This document shows positions 43,153-52,872 of a stretch of DNA of 64,000 nucleotides, piece after piece. A model generated the notes under the pieces. It did not search any database and was not told the DNA's origin. It saw nothing but the letters and a program-made list of their open reading frames with translations. The translations under genes were made by a program, and so were the position numbers. The number at the start of each line of letters is the position of its first letter. Positions within the stretch are counted from its first letter, which is position 1. Source of the stretch: Paenibacillus protaetiae. GTDB taxonomy: Bacteria; Bacillota; Bacilli; Paenibacillales; Paenibacillaceae. The stretch is taken from the NCBI RefSeq assembly GCF_004135365.1, contig NZ_CP035492.1, positions 2,106,501-2,170,500 on the forward strand, given 5' to 3'.

Positions 43153-43983
43153 TTAGGCGTTCGCCTGGAGCGGAAACACAAACCGCAGCATACGGCTGAT
43201 AAGCGGATGAATGACGGAAACATGCGTCTCCCCTTCAAACAGATGATAGTCCACTTCAAGCTCTCCGCCGGCTTCTCCGGCCAGCAGCTCATTCGCGCGG
43301 AACGCTCCTTCGAGTATCGCCGCCTTCTCCCCGGCGCCCGCTGCGATCATCAGCTTCGCCTGCAAGCCTTGTTCCCGCAAGCTTCGGCGCAAGTCCGGCA
43401 TCCGCTGCAGCAGCTCGTAATCGTTCCACCAGACGGAAGGGCTGCCCGCAACATAATGGCTGAACGACTGCGGCTTCTCCGCCAGTGCGTACAGCGTAAA
43501 CAAGCCGCCTAGCGAATGGCCGAACAAAGCCTGCCTGCGGAAGTCCATCGGGTAACGGCGCGCCAGCTCCGGCTTCAGCTCGCACTCGATAAAAGCCAGG
43601 AACGCTTCCGCTCCTCCCCCTTCCGGCCAAGGCGTGCCGTCCGGGCGCAGCCCGGCCTGCCGGCCTTTTAACGTATAGTCATAGAAACGCCGGTTCACGA
43701 CAAACGGCTCATCGGATTCATAACCGATTCCCACAATCATGCCGGGAACAAGCCCTTGCTGCGGATGGCGCGACTGCAGCCGCATCGCTTCGGCCAGCGA
43801 GCCGAAGCAGGAGTTGCCGTCCAATGCAAATAACGCCGGATACCCGGCTTCCGGCGCGGCCGTCTGCGGTTTATATACGAGAATGCGGTAGCTTAAGCCG
43901 GACTGCGCATGCAGCATAAACGTTTCGGTCAGCGGAACGCCGTACCGGCTGGAAACTTCAATGTCGCGTATTGGATGGTCCAT
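43153..43983 (-). CDS. alpha/beta hydrolase, BesA/Fes-like siderophore esterase
   Basis: A 276-aa member of the esterase D/enterochelin esterase group. Nucleophile elbow LFGHSLGGLF, N-terminal YRILVYKP and ALFALDGNSCFG, and a late acid/His region ending GETHVSVIHPLI. Such enzymes hydrolyse ferric trilactone siderophores (bacillibactin, enterobactin) in the cytoplasm to free iron. It lies directly after the siderophore permease genes in a Fur-box locus, which supports the role. Confidence 0.85.
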   Translation of the reverse strand: MDHPIRDIEVSSRYGVPLTETFMLHAQSGLSYRILVYKPQTAAPEAGYPALFALDGNSCFGSLAEAMRLQSRHPQQGLVPGMIVGIGYESDEPFVVNRRFYDYTLKGRQAGLRPDGTPWPEGGGAEAFLAFIECELKPELARRYPMDFRRQALFGHSLGGLFTLYALAEKPQSFSHYVAGSPSVWWNDYELLQRMPDLRRSLREQGLQAKLMIAAGAGEKAAILEGAFRANELLAGEAGGELEVDYHLFEGETHVSVIHPLISRMLRFVFPLQANA

Positions 43984-43998
43984 ACATGCCGCCTCCTG

Positions 43999-45035
43999 TT
44001 AACGTGATTTTCTGAGCAAAAAAATAAAATAAGGGACGCCGATAATCGAAACCACGATGCCCGCGGCAAGCTGTACCGGCGCAAATACCGTCTTGCCGAT
44101 AAAATCGCCGGATACTACCATTGCCGAGCCAATGATGCCGCTGACGGGAAGCACATGCCGGTGCTTGAACCCGGCCAGCCTTTTCGCCATATGCGGCGCT
44201 ATAAGCCCAACAAACCCCATGCTGCCGGCTACGGCTACACTGGCAGCAACCAGGCCGACGCTGCATACGAGCAGCACTTTCTTTTCCTTCTCAACCGCCG
44301 CGCCAAGGCTTTGCGCGCTGTCCTCCCCAGCTGCATCACATCGAGCACGGAGGAGCGCAGCCAAATCAGCACAGGCAGCACAACCACCCAGGGCAGCATC
44401 GAAGCGACAAACGCCCAGTTCGCGCCATAGATGCTGCCTGCCAGCCATACCGCCGCCGCTTCATAATCCTTTGGATTCATCTTCAGCGAAAGGTACAGCG
44501 TAAGCGCGCCGAAGCCCGAGGCCGTCGCAATTCCGACCAGAATAAGCCGCTGCGGGTCAAGCTTTCCTTGTTCGCGGGCAAAATAATAAATACACGCTAC
44601 GGCAACTATGCCGCCGGCGACGCCAAACATCGGCCTTGCCATCACAGCCGTAAAGCCGGTCCCTGCCAACTGATCCTGGAACAAAAACATAAACAGCACA
44701 ACGGCAAGGCCTGCTCCCGCATGGATGCCCAGAATGCCGGGATCGGCGAGCCCGTTGCGGGTAACGCCTTGCACAACCGCTCCGGCAATGCCAAGCGCAT
44801 AGCCGACCAGCAAGCCAAGCACGATTCGCGGCAGCCGGAAATCAAACACGACCAGATCATAATCCGGATTCGGATCGATCCGGAGAAGCGTCTTGGCGAT
44901 ATCCGCCACCGACATGTCGAACGCGCCGTTCGTCAGGCTGATGTAAAAGGCAGCCAGCAAAAATACGCCACCAGCCGCATAAATGACCCACAGCCTGCGC
45001 GGGGAACGGGTGGAATGCGAGGAATGGTCAGCCAT
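43999..45035 (-). pseudogene. FecCD-family siderophore permease, disrupted by one frameshift
   Basis: The ATG at 45035 follows GGAGGCGG. Frame one encodes the FecCD N-terminal two-thirds up to RSSVLDVMQLG. The remainder (EDSAQSLGAAVEKEKK, GFVGLIAPHMAKRLAGFKHR, GVPYFIFLLRKSR) continues in another frame to 43999. The switch falls at the run of four C on the plus strand at 44325-44328: one extra base would restore a normal permease of about 345 aa with about ten TM helices. The intact flanks and lack of decay suggest a sequencing error or a very recent mutation. The partner permease and binding protein are intact. Confidence 0.9.
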
Positions 45036-46035
45036 GTTTGCCGCCTCCTCTCGTCTTGATTAAATACAGGAAAAAAGGCACTCCAAACATAGCCGTTACG
45101 ACGCCGACCGGCGTTTCAAACGGGCTGTTAATGAACCGGGCGAGCAAATCGCATAAAGCAAGGAACAAGCCGCCCATGACGGCCGATAAAGGAATAATGA
45201 TACGATAATCGACTCCGGCCGCCATTCTGGCGATATGCGGAATAATAAGCCCGATAAACGCGATTTTGCCGGCAAGCGCCACCGATACCCCCGTCAAAAT
45301 GACAACTGCAAGCATAACCAGCGCTTTGACGACGGCTGTCCGCTGTCCAAGCCCGGACGAAATATCATCGCCCAGCGACAGCACCGTTACCGATTTGGAC
45401 AAATAAAAAGCGAGCCCGAGCCCTACGGCCGCAAACGGCAGCGACAGCTTCAGCAGCTCCGGATCCATCTGGTGCAGCCTGGCGTTATACCAGAAGCTGA
45501 TGGATTGCGACATCTGAAAATAAGCGGCGATGGCCGCCGATGTACCGCTCAGGAAGGTGCCGATCACCGTCCCCAAAATGGCTAGCTTAACAGGCGACAG
45601 CCCTTGCGGAATGAGGCTGGCAATGCCAAACACAAGCGCCGTCCCGATGGCAGAGCCGATCATGGATACGGCAATAAGACTGACGGAATGGGTGCCAGGG
45701 AATAAAGCGACTGCCGTCGTCACCGCAAACACCGATCCGTCGGACACTCCCATAATGGAAGGGGACGCCAAATAGTTCCGCGTCATGCCCTGCATCAGCG
45801 CTCCCGACACCGCCAGAAAAGCGCCGATCAGCATAGCTCCGACAACACGCGGCAGCCGCGAAGAGCGGATAATTTGATGATCCACGCTGCCGGGATCGAA
45901 ATGAAACACGGCGTCCCATACCGTCCCGGCTGTAATTGATTTTGCGCCGTACATGACGGACAGGATCACAAGCAATACAGCCAAAACCGGCGCCATCACG
46001 AAGATGACAGCCGGTATGAAACGTTTGCGGCGCAT
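45028..46035 (-). CDS. FecCD-family siderophore permease
   Basis: 335 aa from the ATG at 46035 (AAGGTGTTG upstream; an earlier in-frame start would overlap the binding-protein gene). It shows about ten TM helices and the family signatures RLPRVVGAMLIGAFLAVSGA, QGMTRNYLASPSIMGV, GKIAFIGLIIPHIARM and GVPFFLYLIKTR. With the second permease (overlap 8 bases) it forms the membrane channel of an ABC siderophore importer. No ATPase gene is in the locus; B. subtilis FeuBC likewise borrows YusV. Confidence 0.95.
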   Translation of the reverse strand: MRRKRFIPAVIFVMAPVLAVLLVILSVMYGAKSITAGTVWDAVFHFDPGSVDHQIIRSSRLPRVVGAMLIGAFLAVSGALMQGMTRNYLASPSIMGVSDGSVFAVTTAVALFPGTHSVSLIAVSMIGSAIGTALVFGIASLIPQGLSPVKLAILGTVIGTFLSGTSAAIAAYFQMSQSISFWYNARLHQMDPELLKLSLPFAAVGLGLAFYLSKSVTVLSLGDDISSGLGQRTAVVKALVMLAVVILTGVSVALAGKIAFIGLIIPHIARMAAGVDYRIIIPLSAVMGGLFLALCDLLARFINSPFETPVGVVTAMFGVPFFLYLIKTRGGGKHG

Positions 46036-46048
46036 AATCAACAACACC

Positions 46049-47056
46049 TTACTTGGCAATATGTTCGGCAAAAGCCTGCAGGAACGCTACTTTGCTGTAA
46101 GCCGTGCCGCCTTGTGCAAGCGGGTCGACCAGGTTAACCAGCATCTGTCCGTTTTTCACAGCATTCGTTGCTTTCAGAATCGGATTACGTTCCAGCTCCT
46201 TCTCCGCGTTAGGAGCATCCTTGTTCTCATCCGGCGAGAATTGGACAATAAGCACATCCGGGTTCAGCTCCGCCAGCTTCTCCACCGAAATGGCCTCTTG
46301 CGCTTTAGCCGCTTTCACCGGTTCCGGAACAGCCAGCCCCAAGTCCTGGTACAGGAGCGGGTTAAAGAAAGTGGATGCCGAATATACGAACACTTGGCCT
46401 TGGCGAATACGGACGGCGAGGACGGATTTTCCGCTCATATCGCCCAGCTGACCTTTGACTTCATCCAGCTTCGTTTTATAATCAGCAATTTGTTTAGCTG
46501 CTTCATCCTGCTTGCCGCTCAGCTCGCCAAGCAGCGTCAGATTGGCTTCCCAATCGGTCGATACGTGGGAATACGGAAGGGTTGGCGCGATTTTTTCCAG
46601 CTTCTCGAGCACTTCCGCCGGGAACTTCGTCGACGCTAAAATTACATCCGGCTTCAACTGCAAAATTTTCTCGAAATCCGGTTCGGTTTTTTCGCCAACC
46701 GATTCCGCTTTGTCCACGATGCTGCTGAACATAGCCGGGAATTCGCCGCCGACGGAAATTGCGCCAACCGGGTGGACATTAAGCAAAATGGAATCTTCCA
46801 TCGCTTCCAGCGCGCCGGTAATGACGATGCGGTCCGTTTGGGACGGTACTACATACGATTTGCCTAAGTATTGGATCGTTTTGGTTTCACCTTCGGTCTG
46901 CCCGGCCGCATCTGCGCTTGCTGTCGGCGTTGCTTCCGGGGCTGCCGTTTCAGCTGCCGCCGTTTGCTGCGGCGCTTCGTTTTGGTTATTGGATCCGCAT
47001 GCCGCCAGTACAAGCACTAGCAGCGCAAGCCCTAATCCTAAAGCGATTTTTTTCAT
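46049..47056 (-). CDS. iron-siderophore binding lipoprotein (FeuA-like)
   Basis: 335 aa from the ATG at 47056 (AAGGGGAG 11 bases upstream). Signal peptide with lipobox VLAAC (Cys20), an Ala/Thr-rich tether, and the class III binding-protein fold (KTIQYLGKSYVVPSQTDRIV, LKPDVILASTKFP, LAELNPDVLIVQFSP). It captures a ferric siderophore outside the membrane for the FecCD permeases encoded downstream. A Fur-box-like sequence precedes it. Confidence 0.95.
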   Translation of the reverse strand: MKKIALGLGLALLVLVLAACGSNNQNEAPQQTAAAETAAPEATPTASADAAGQTEGETKTIQYLGKSYVVPSQTDRIVITGALEAMEDSILLNVHPVGAISVGGEFPAMFSSIVDKAESVGEKTEPDFEKILQLKPDVILASTKFPAEVLEKLEKIAPTLPYSHVSTDWEANLTLLGELSGKQDEAAKQIADYKTKLDEVKGQLGDMSGKSVLAVRIRQGQVFVYSASTFFNPLLYQDLGLAVPEPVKAAKAQEAISVEKLAELNPDVLIVQFSPDENKDAPNAEKELERNPILKATNAVKNGQMLVNLVDPLAQGGTAYSKVAFLQAFAEHIAK

Positions 47057-47084
47057 AAACTGTGTTTCTCCCCTTGTTTTTATT

Positions 47085-47105
47085 TGATAACGATTCTCAT
47101 TATTG
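47085..47105. promoter_or_regulatory. Fur box before the FeuA-like gene
   Basis: TGATAACGATTCTCATTATT (47085-47104) plus one base fits the 7-1-7 inverted repeat of Bacillus Fur with a few mismatches. It lies about 30 bases upstream of the start codon. Confidence 0.7.
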
Positions 47106-47153
47106 ATGATAATCGTGAATCGAAAGCTTCGCCATAGATAAAAACCGGATCGT

Positions 47154-48809
47154 TCATGGACAATTTCCGGAAAAAAGCTGCACCGCTTCGCCAAGCATCC
47201 GCTCCAGGGCGATCGGGGAGTATTCCCGCCAAGGGCTGGATGACACCTGCATCAGCTTCCCGTTGCGCACAACATCCAGCGACAGCCAGCCGGGCGACAT
47301 GCGCAGCTTCCGCCAGTATTCAAGCGACTCCGTGTCCTGACGGACAAGCAAAATGATCCGGTCGGCGCCGGTCAGGGACAGCTGGTCGACGGTAAGCGGC
47401 GTATGGTATAAGCCGGAAAAAGCGGCGCCGCATGGCCTGCGGATGCCCAGGCCGTTATAGAGAATGTCCTCCACCCCCTGGCTGCAGGACGCGTACAATT
47501 GATCGCCGACAATACAAACAAACAACACGGACTCATCCTTCAGCTCGCCGGCCGTTTGGTCCTTGGCCAAAGCCAGTCCCCGTTCGAAAGCGGTGATCCA
47601 CCGTTCCGCTTCCGGCCGCTCATCCAGCCAGTCCGCCGCGGAGCGCAGCGTATTTTTCCAGCAGCCCCGGTGCACCTCCGGCAATTCAAAATAAGGCGCA
47701 ATCGCCTGCAGCCGCTCCTTCTCCCAATCTTCCAGTCCCGGCGGGCACATGATCAGCTCTGGTTTCGCTTCCTCCAGCATGTCCATATTGGCCGCTTTGC
47801 GGTAATTTTGGCGGAAGCCGTCAAGATGAAACGGAATGTCCGCAGCAAAATGATCGTAATAATAGTCGGCCCATTTCGGATGCAGAGGCGCGGCATAAGG
47901 GATAACATGCAGCGGCAGCAAGTAGCCGATCAGGACGGATGGGCCGTACACGGCGATTTTCCGCTTGCGCCTGTTCATGAATTGGGTAGGCGACAAGCCG
48001 TGTTCTTTTTTAAACTTGCGGCTGAAATAAAATTCATCCTCATACCCGACCTCATGCGCAATATCGCGCAGCTTCCGCCCGGAATGGAGCATCAGCCGTT
48101 TCGCTTTCGCCATCCGGATTTGCGCCATATGCTCATGGGCGCTGACACCGTACGTTTTTTTGAACAGCTCGGCAAAATATTTGGGGCTTACCGCCGCAAT
48201 CGCGGCCAGCCGTTCCATCGTCAGCGCTTCGGAACTGTGCTGCTCCATATACGCCTTCGCTTGCTCCAGCCCCTCCCGCGTATCCGCCGCTCCGCCGGAT
48301 GCGGCGAGCAGCTCAAGCAGCAGCTGCTGCAGCCCGATCTGCGCCTGCATCCGCTTCAGCGGCTGGCCGCTGCCCCAGCCGGCGTGCATGGAACGGCACG
48401 CGTCGGCCAGCCTGCTCCCGGAATCAAACGATTTAGCCCCTTCCTTGAGTAGTCCTTCCTGCCCGGAATCGCCATCCAGCTGAGTGAATGCGCCGGATTG
48501 CTCCCGGTACAAATCAAAGCGGATAATTGCAGCGGACATGTCTGCGGACACCACGCCAAACGTATGGCCGGGCCAGCAGATATATGCGGTTCCCGGCAGC
48601 ATCGGATAGTTTTTTTTGCCGATTTTCAGCTGCCCTTCCCCGCTTAACAGTGCAATAAGCGTAAAATGATAGGTCAGCTGCTGCCCTTGCTGCAAACTTC
48701 CGCCGCCTGCAGCCAGCATTTCGACATCGCGCAGCCGGACGATCCATTCCTCCGGCCGGCTTTTATATTCAATGCCGCTATTCGGCATGTATGGAGCATG
48801 GTCATCCAT
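47154..48809 (-). CDS. Btr-like AraC regulator fused to a siderophore-binding domain
   Basis: 551 aa from the ATG at 48809 (GGGAGGTG with 5 bases spacing). An N-terminal cupin-like part (YHFTLIALLSGEGQLKIGKK), AraC double HTH at about residues 185-285 (VSPKYFAELFKKTYGVSAHE, LRDIAHEVGYEDEFYFSRKF), then a periplasmic-binding-protein-like domain of about 260 aa without signal peptide (KPELIMCPPGLEDWEKERLQ, VLFVCIVGDQLYASC). This is the architecture of B. subtilis Btr (YbbB), which binds ferri-bacillibactin in the cytoplasm and activates feuABC. The binding-protein gene follows within 100 bases. Confidence 0.92.
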   Translation of the reverse strand: MDDHAPYMPNSGIEYKSRPEEWIVRLRDVEMLAAGGGSLQQGQQLTYHFTLIALLSGEGQLKIGKKNYPMLPGTAYICWPGHTFGVVSADMSAAIIRFDLYREQSGAFTQLDGDSGQEGLLKEGAKSFDSGSRLADACRSMHAGWGSGQPLKRMQAQIGLQQLLLELLAASGGAADTREGLEQAKAYMEQHSSEALTMERLAAIAAVSPKYFAELFKKTYGVSAHEHMAQIRMAKAKRLMLHSGRKLRDIAHEVGYEDEFYFSRKFKKEHGLSPTQFMNRRKRKIAVYGPSVLIGYLLPLHVIPYAAPLHPKWADYYYDHFAADIPFHLDGFRQNYRKAANMDMLEEAKPELIMCPPGLEDWEKERLQAIAPYFELPEVHRGCWKNTLRSAADWLDERPEAERWITAFERGLALAKDQTAGELKDESVLFVCIVGDQLYASCSQGVEDILYNGLGIRRPCGAAFSGLYHTPLTVDQLSLTGADRIILLVRQDTESLEYWRKLRMSPGWLSLDVVRNGKLMQVSSSPWREYSPIALERMLGEAVQLFSGNCP

Positions 48810-48827
48810 TATGGCACCTCCCAAATA

Positions 48828-48848
48828 TGATAATGGTTATCATTATCA
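48828..48848. promoter_or_regulatory. strong Fur box before the Btr-like regulator
   Basis: The 21-nt sequence is a near-perfect Fur inverted repeat; it differs from the consensus TGATAATGATTATCATTATC plus A at a single position. It sits directly downstream of an extended -10 element (TGGTATACT on the minus strand at 48854-48862) and ahead of the ribosome site. Confidence 0.88.
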
Positions 48849-49001
48849 TATTTAGTATACCAAAAATGAAGCAGCCCCGGAACCGGATTTTTTACGGCAT
48901 ATCTGTTTTTTGATGAGAAGCGGACGAATTGTAAAAAGGATGCCGCCTCTATATATCGAAGTTAATGAGGGAAGTCAATTTTTCTCAAAGGAGATCGTGG
49001 A

Positions 49002-49493
49002 ATGAACTTGGAGGCGCGCCCGTTGAATTTGCACATGGCAGATATATCAGGCTCTAAATGGCAGGATGTGAAAGCGGAGGAACTCGCTATTGATAATGTC
49101 AGCTTGGCCAATACCAAAGTCAATAACGTCAACATGAGCGGAATGGTTATGGATGATATTCATATGGGCGGTGTCAAAATCTCGAACGCCAATCTGTCGG
49201 GATTAAAGATTCAGCACGCCAATTTAAGCCATGCCGTCTTTGATCACATCCATCTGTTCGGAACAGCCTTTCATCATATCGTTCTTCCTAAAGAAGGAGA
49301 CGCCGGCTATAATCCGGAAGGGCAATACAAACCGGTCAGCTTCCAGAACAGCCATCTTTCCCATGCGCAGTTCAACCATTGTGATCTATCCCATGCTGAA
49401 ATAACGGATTGCGACATTACCGGTTTAAAAATAAACGGTTTCCTGGTTTCGGATCTAATCCAAATTGCTAAGAAGCGAGACGCCGTTGAATAA
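49002..49493 (+). CDS. pentapeptide-repeat-like protein
   Basis: 163 aa from the ATG at 49002 (AAAGGAGATCG). Residues about 25-95 and 105-150 follow an A(N/D)LSG-type five-residue rhythm: NVSLANTKVNNVNMSGMVMD, ISNANLSGLKIQHANLSHAV, NSHLSHAQFNHCDLSHAEI. This predicts a right-handed quadrilateral beta helix, interrupted by a loop of about 20 residues (LPKEGDAGYNPEGQYKP). No signal peptide. Role unknown. Confidence 0.85.
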   Translation: MNLEARPLNLHMADISGSKWQDVKAEELAIDNVSLANTKVNNVNMSGMVMDDIHMGGVKISNANLSGLKIQHANLSHAVFDHIHLFGTAFHHIVLPKEGDAGYNPEGQYKPVSFQNSHLSHAQFNHCDLSHAEITDCDITGLKINGFLVSDLIQIAKKRDAVE

Positions 49494-49509
49494 TGGAGCC
49501 GGGAAATTG

Positions 49510-49569
49510 GCATCGGCCAAAATGCCGATGATGAACAATCCCTCCGTCATGGATAATGGCGGAGGGATT
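49510..49569. terminator. hairpins between the pentapeptide-repeat gene and the GH127 gene
   Basis: Two successive hairpins (CATCGG with CCGATG; AATCCCTCCG with CGGAGGGATT at 49537-49569) follow the stop. No strong T run is present, so terminator function is only likely. The rest of the gap to 49738 holds no supported gene. Confidence 0.4.
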
Positions 49570-49738
49570 GCCGAATCGCCATGCGCACTCGCGGGCGCGA
49601 AGTCCCAGAGGACGTATTGTATTCCATCTCCCGCGCTTGTACAGCACGGCCAGCGCATATCCGCGCCTGCCGCTTTCAGGCAAGGCAGCCCTTTGCCTCG
49701 CCGTGAGGCGCAAAGGCCGCTAAGCCTAAACGGGCATG

Positions 49739-51688
49739 TTAGCTTTCCCGCACCCAAACTGCCATTTCTCCTTCTCCCCTGTTCGCCCATGCGAAATAAG
49801 GTATAAACAGGAGCGGCTGAAGTCTGGTTCCCGGAGCCGCTGAAGCGCTGTACAGCGCTGTGCCCCAATCCTCCGCCTTCAGCCTTTCGCCTTCGGCTTC
49901 GATGACCACTACACCGTCCAGCAGATCCTCCGCTTTACGCCACGACAGCTCCGCTTCCTTCGGCAGCGATAGTTCATGCAGATGCTCGCCGTTGTCGGCT
50001 TGCTCGAGACAGTACACAAGCGGTCCGCGCTGCAGCGCTGTTTTGCCCGCATTGCTCCGCACCAGCGGATGGCTGTGCATGCGCATCACCGGCATTTCCA
50101 GCGCCAGCTCTACCGTATCGCCGGCTTGCCATGTGCGCTCCAATACCGCGTAGCCGTTTACGGTTCCCGCCTTGTATGTCTGGCCGTTGACGGTAATCGA
50201 CGCAGACGGGCTCCATACCGGCAGCCTGAAGGCCAGCTTGAATACCGCTGTTTGCTCCGGCTGCACTTCAAACCGGACATACCCGCTCCACGGCAGCTCC
50301 GATTGCTGCTTCAGCACAACCGTTGTGCCGCCAAGCTCCACTTCCGCTTCGCCGCCGATGTACAGATGGGCGTACACCGTATCGTTGTCCGCCGTATACA
50401 AATAGCTGCCGAGCGAAGCAAGCAGCCTTGCCACATTAGGCGGGCAGCAGGCGCAGCCGAACCATTCCTGACGGACCGGCTTCACATGGCCGTAGTTTTT
50501 GTTGCCGCCGTTGCATGCTTTTGGATCTGCCTCAAGCGGATTAACATAAAAGAAATGTTTGCCGTCGCGGGCCATGCCGCCGACCACCGTGTTATATAAC
50601 GCCCGCTCCAGCACATCCGCGTATTTGGCATGAGGCTCCAGCCGCAGCATTCGCTGCGCGGCAAACACAAGGCCGATCGATGCGCAAGTTTCCGCATAGA
50701 CGGTATCGTTCGGCAAATCATAATCGAAGGAAAATGCTTCGCCATGCGCCATCGAGCCGATTCCGCCCGTTATGTACATTTGGCGTTCCGTCATGTTGTC
50801 CCACAGCCTGCGGCATGCCGCAAACAATCCGGTATCGCCGGTCTCGGCCGCAACGTCAATCATGCCCGACAGCATGTAGACGAAGCGGACCGCATGCCCG
50901 ATTGCATGCTCCTGCTCGCGGACCGGCTGATGCGCCTGGAAATAAGCCGTGTCGATTTTTTTCGGATGGACAAAACCCCAATGACTTTCATAGTTGCGGC
51001 TTTGCGTCTCCTGAACAAGGAAATTCGGCTCCGTCCCGCGTGCGTGAATAAAAAATTGGCTTAAATTCAAATAGTTCCGGCTGCCGGTCGTTTCGTACAG
51101 CTTCACCAGCGCCAGCTCGATTTCCTGATGTCCGTCATAACCTTGCAGCTTGCCCGGCTCATTACCAAATACCTCATTGATATAATCTGCAAAACGGATT
51201 ACAACGTCCAGCAGCTTCCGCTTGCCCGTAGCTTTATAATAAGCTACGCCGGCTTCAATCATATGCCCTGCACAATAAAGCTCGTGGCAGTCCATCAGGT
51301 TCGTCCACTGCTCGCCCGGTTTTTTTATTGTAAAATAGGTGTTCAAATAGCCGTTTGCATGCTGCGCCCGCGCGATAATATCAATCATTTCATCGGCAAC
51401 GGCTTCCAGCTCCGGATCGGGGCTGGTAGCAAGCAAATAGCCGGTTGCTTCCAGCCATTTGGCCAAATCGCTGTCCTGGAACACAAAGCCGTAAAATTCC
51501 CCTTGCTCGAGACCGGCGGCAATTTTAAAGTTGCGTACCGCTCCGCTTGGCTCCGCGCCTTCCACCCGGTCGTTAAGCGCCTCCCACTGATAAGGAACAA
51601 CGGTATGCCGCACCAGATTGCAATAATAATTCCAGAATGGATCGTTTACGTTTACTTTTGTCAAAGGAAGTATTCTTGACCGTTCCAT
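49739..51688 (-). CDS. GH127 beta-L-arabinofuranosidase
   Basis: 649 aa from the ATG at 51688 (GGAGG with 8 bases spacing; an ATG six codons upstream at 51706 also has a fair site). It is a DUF1680/GH127 protein: VNDPFWNYY near the start, GAVRNFKIAAGLEQGEFYGFVFQDSDLAKWLEA split over the N-terminal part, TGGIGS, the acid region DTVYAETCASIG and the zinc-cysteine motif WFGCACCPPNVARLLAS, which carries the proposed Cys nucleophile. No signal peptide, so it trims imported beta-arabino-oligosaccharides in the cytoplasm. It is divergent from an AraC regulator. Confidence 0.92.
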   Translation of the reverse strand: MERSRILPLTKVNVNDPFWNYYCNLVRHTVVPYQWEALNDRVEGAEPSGAVRNFKIAAGLEQGEFYGFVFQDSDLAKWLEATGYLLATSPDPELEAVADEMIDIIARAQHANGYLNTYFTIKKPGEQWTNLMDCHELYCAGHMIEAGVAYYKATGKRKLLDVVIRFADYINEVFGNEPGKLQGYDGHQEIELALVKLYETTGSRNYLNLSQFFIHARGTEPNFLVQETQSRNYESHWGFVHPKKIDTAYFQAHQPVREQEHAIGHAVRFVYMLSGMIDVAAETGDTGLFAACRRLWDNMTERQMYITGGIGSMAHGEAFSFDYDLPNDTVYAETCASIGLVFAAQRMLRLEPHAKYADVLERALYNTVVGGMARDGKHFFYVNPLEADPKACNGGNKNYGHVKPVRQEWFGCACCPPNVARLLASLGSYLYTADNDTVYAHLYIGGEAEVELGGTTVVLKQQSELPWSGYVRFEVQPEQTAVFKLAFRLPVWSPSASITVNGQTYKAGTVNGYAVLERTWQAGDTVELALEMPVMRMHSHPLVRSNAGKTALQRGPLVYCLEQADNGEHLHELSLPKEAELSWRKAEDLLDGVVVIEAEGERLKAEDWGTALYSASAAPGTRLQPLLFIPYFAWANRGEGEMAVWVRES

Positions 51689-51873
51689 CGATGCTGCCTC
51701 CGCCATTGCCAAACACCTCTTTAATTATTGGATTTCACCTTAGCTCCTTATTGTATGGTATATTTTTCTTATGAAAAATAAGTAAACCAAACCTAAAAAT
51801 TATAATATTTCACACTCCGAGTGATGATCGGATGCGTACTTCACTATCCGTTGGCAGGAGGTGTTAGTCCCGG

Positions 51874-52749
51874 GTGAACAAACCTGAAACGATTCTTGCT
51901 TTTGCCGCTCCGCCGGTCCCTTATTTTATCGAATGCGGCATAGCGGTCTACGATCCGGGCGATCAGCATCCAAGCCGGAAGCAGCTTGGCTTGTTTGATT
52001 TTATTGTGATCGAGCGCGGCTCCTTGCATATTGGGGAAGAAAATAAACAGTGGACGTTACAAGCCGGCCAGTCGCTTGTGCTTCGCCCCGATTTGTACCA
52101 TTATTCGGTGAAGCCGTGCGAAGAGGCATGCAGCTTTTATTGGGTGCATTTTCACACAGCCGGCAAGTGGCAGGAAGGGAGCGGCGAAAGCTTTTGCTGG
52201 AACCAGGACGAGCATCTGCGCAAGTTTATGTCGCCGCCGTATTATCTTCACCTGCCCAAATATTGGAGCATGCCTTATCCGAATGAAACGTACCGGCTGA
52301 TGGAACGACTGGTCAGAGCTTCCGGCGAACGGCAGTCCAGCGCCTTTTGGAGCCGTCAGCAGACGTTCGAGGAACTGCTCCGCATGATGGACCTGCGCCA
52401 GTTGGAGCAATACGCGCCTCCCGCCATCGTAGTGGCGGAAAAAACGGAAGCGTATTTAAGAAACCATTATCAATCCGGGGTGACAAGCCAGTCGTTATCG
52501 GAGGCGCTGCATTATCATTACAATTACATTACCCGATGCATGAAGCAGGTGTACGGCATGACGCCGGGCGAATATTTGACGCATTACCGGCTGGAGCAGG
52601 CGAAGCTGCTGCTGCTCAAAACCGAATGGCCGATTGCGGAGATCGGCCGGTTCGTAGGCTTCGAGAACATTCCTTATTTTACAAATAGCTTTACAGCCAA
52701 AAACGGCATGTCGCCCCGCCAGTTTCGCCAGTCTTACTCCATGCAATAA
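51874..52749 (+). CDS. AraC-family regulator, divergent from GH127
   Basis: 291 aa from a GTG at 51874 with AGGAGGTG 10 bases upstream. Cupin sensor at about residues 20-100 (GLFDFIVIERGSLHIGEENK, SLVLRPDLYHYSV) and AraC HTH at about 190-290 (YITRCMKQVYGMTPGEYL, IAEIGRFVGFENIPYF). It probably controls the arabinofuranosidase gene. Confidence 0.9.
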   Translation: MNKPETILAFAAPPVPYFIECGIAVYDPGDQHPSRKQLGLFDFIVIERGSLHIGEENKQWTLQAGQSLVLRPDLYHYSVKPCEEACSFYWVHFHTAGKWQEGSGESFCWNQDEHLRKFMSPPYYLHLPKYWSMPYPNETYRLMERLVRASGERQSSAFWSRQQTFEELLRMMDLRQLEQYAPPAIVVAEKTEAYLRNHYQSGVTSQSLSEALHYHYNYITRCMKQVYGMTPGEYLTHYRLEQAKLLLLKTEWPIAEIGRFVGFENIPYFTNSFTAKNGMSPRQFRQSYSMQ

Positions 52750-52756
52750 TAAAACA

Positions 52757-52790
52757 AGCCTCAGCCAAAATAAGCTGAGGTTTTTTATGC
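52757..52790 (+). terminator. terminator after the AraC gene
   Basis: CCTCAGC and AGCTGAGG arms around a short loop, followed by six T. Confidence 0.8.
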
Positions 52791-52872
52791 AAGGTATTGT
52801 ATTTTTATTTGTATTTATGTATATTTATTCACATGTACTTGAATCAATCCTTTTGAGGAGGCTGATGGGGCA

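Noticed and set aside
43999-45035. Programmed ribosomal frameshift in the FecCD permease
   Set aside because: No slippery heptamer or stimulatory structure is apparent, and the same one-base lesion occurs in two unrelated genes, so sequence error is the simpler reading.
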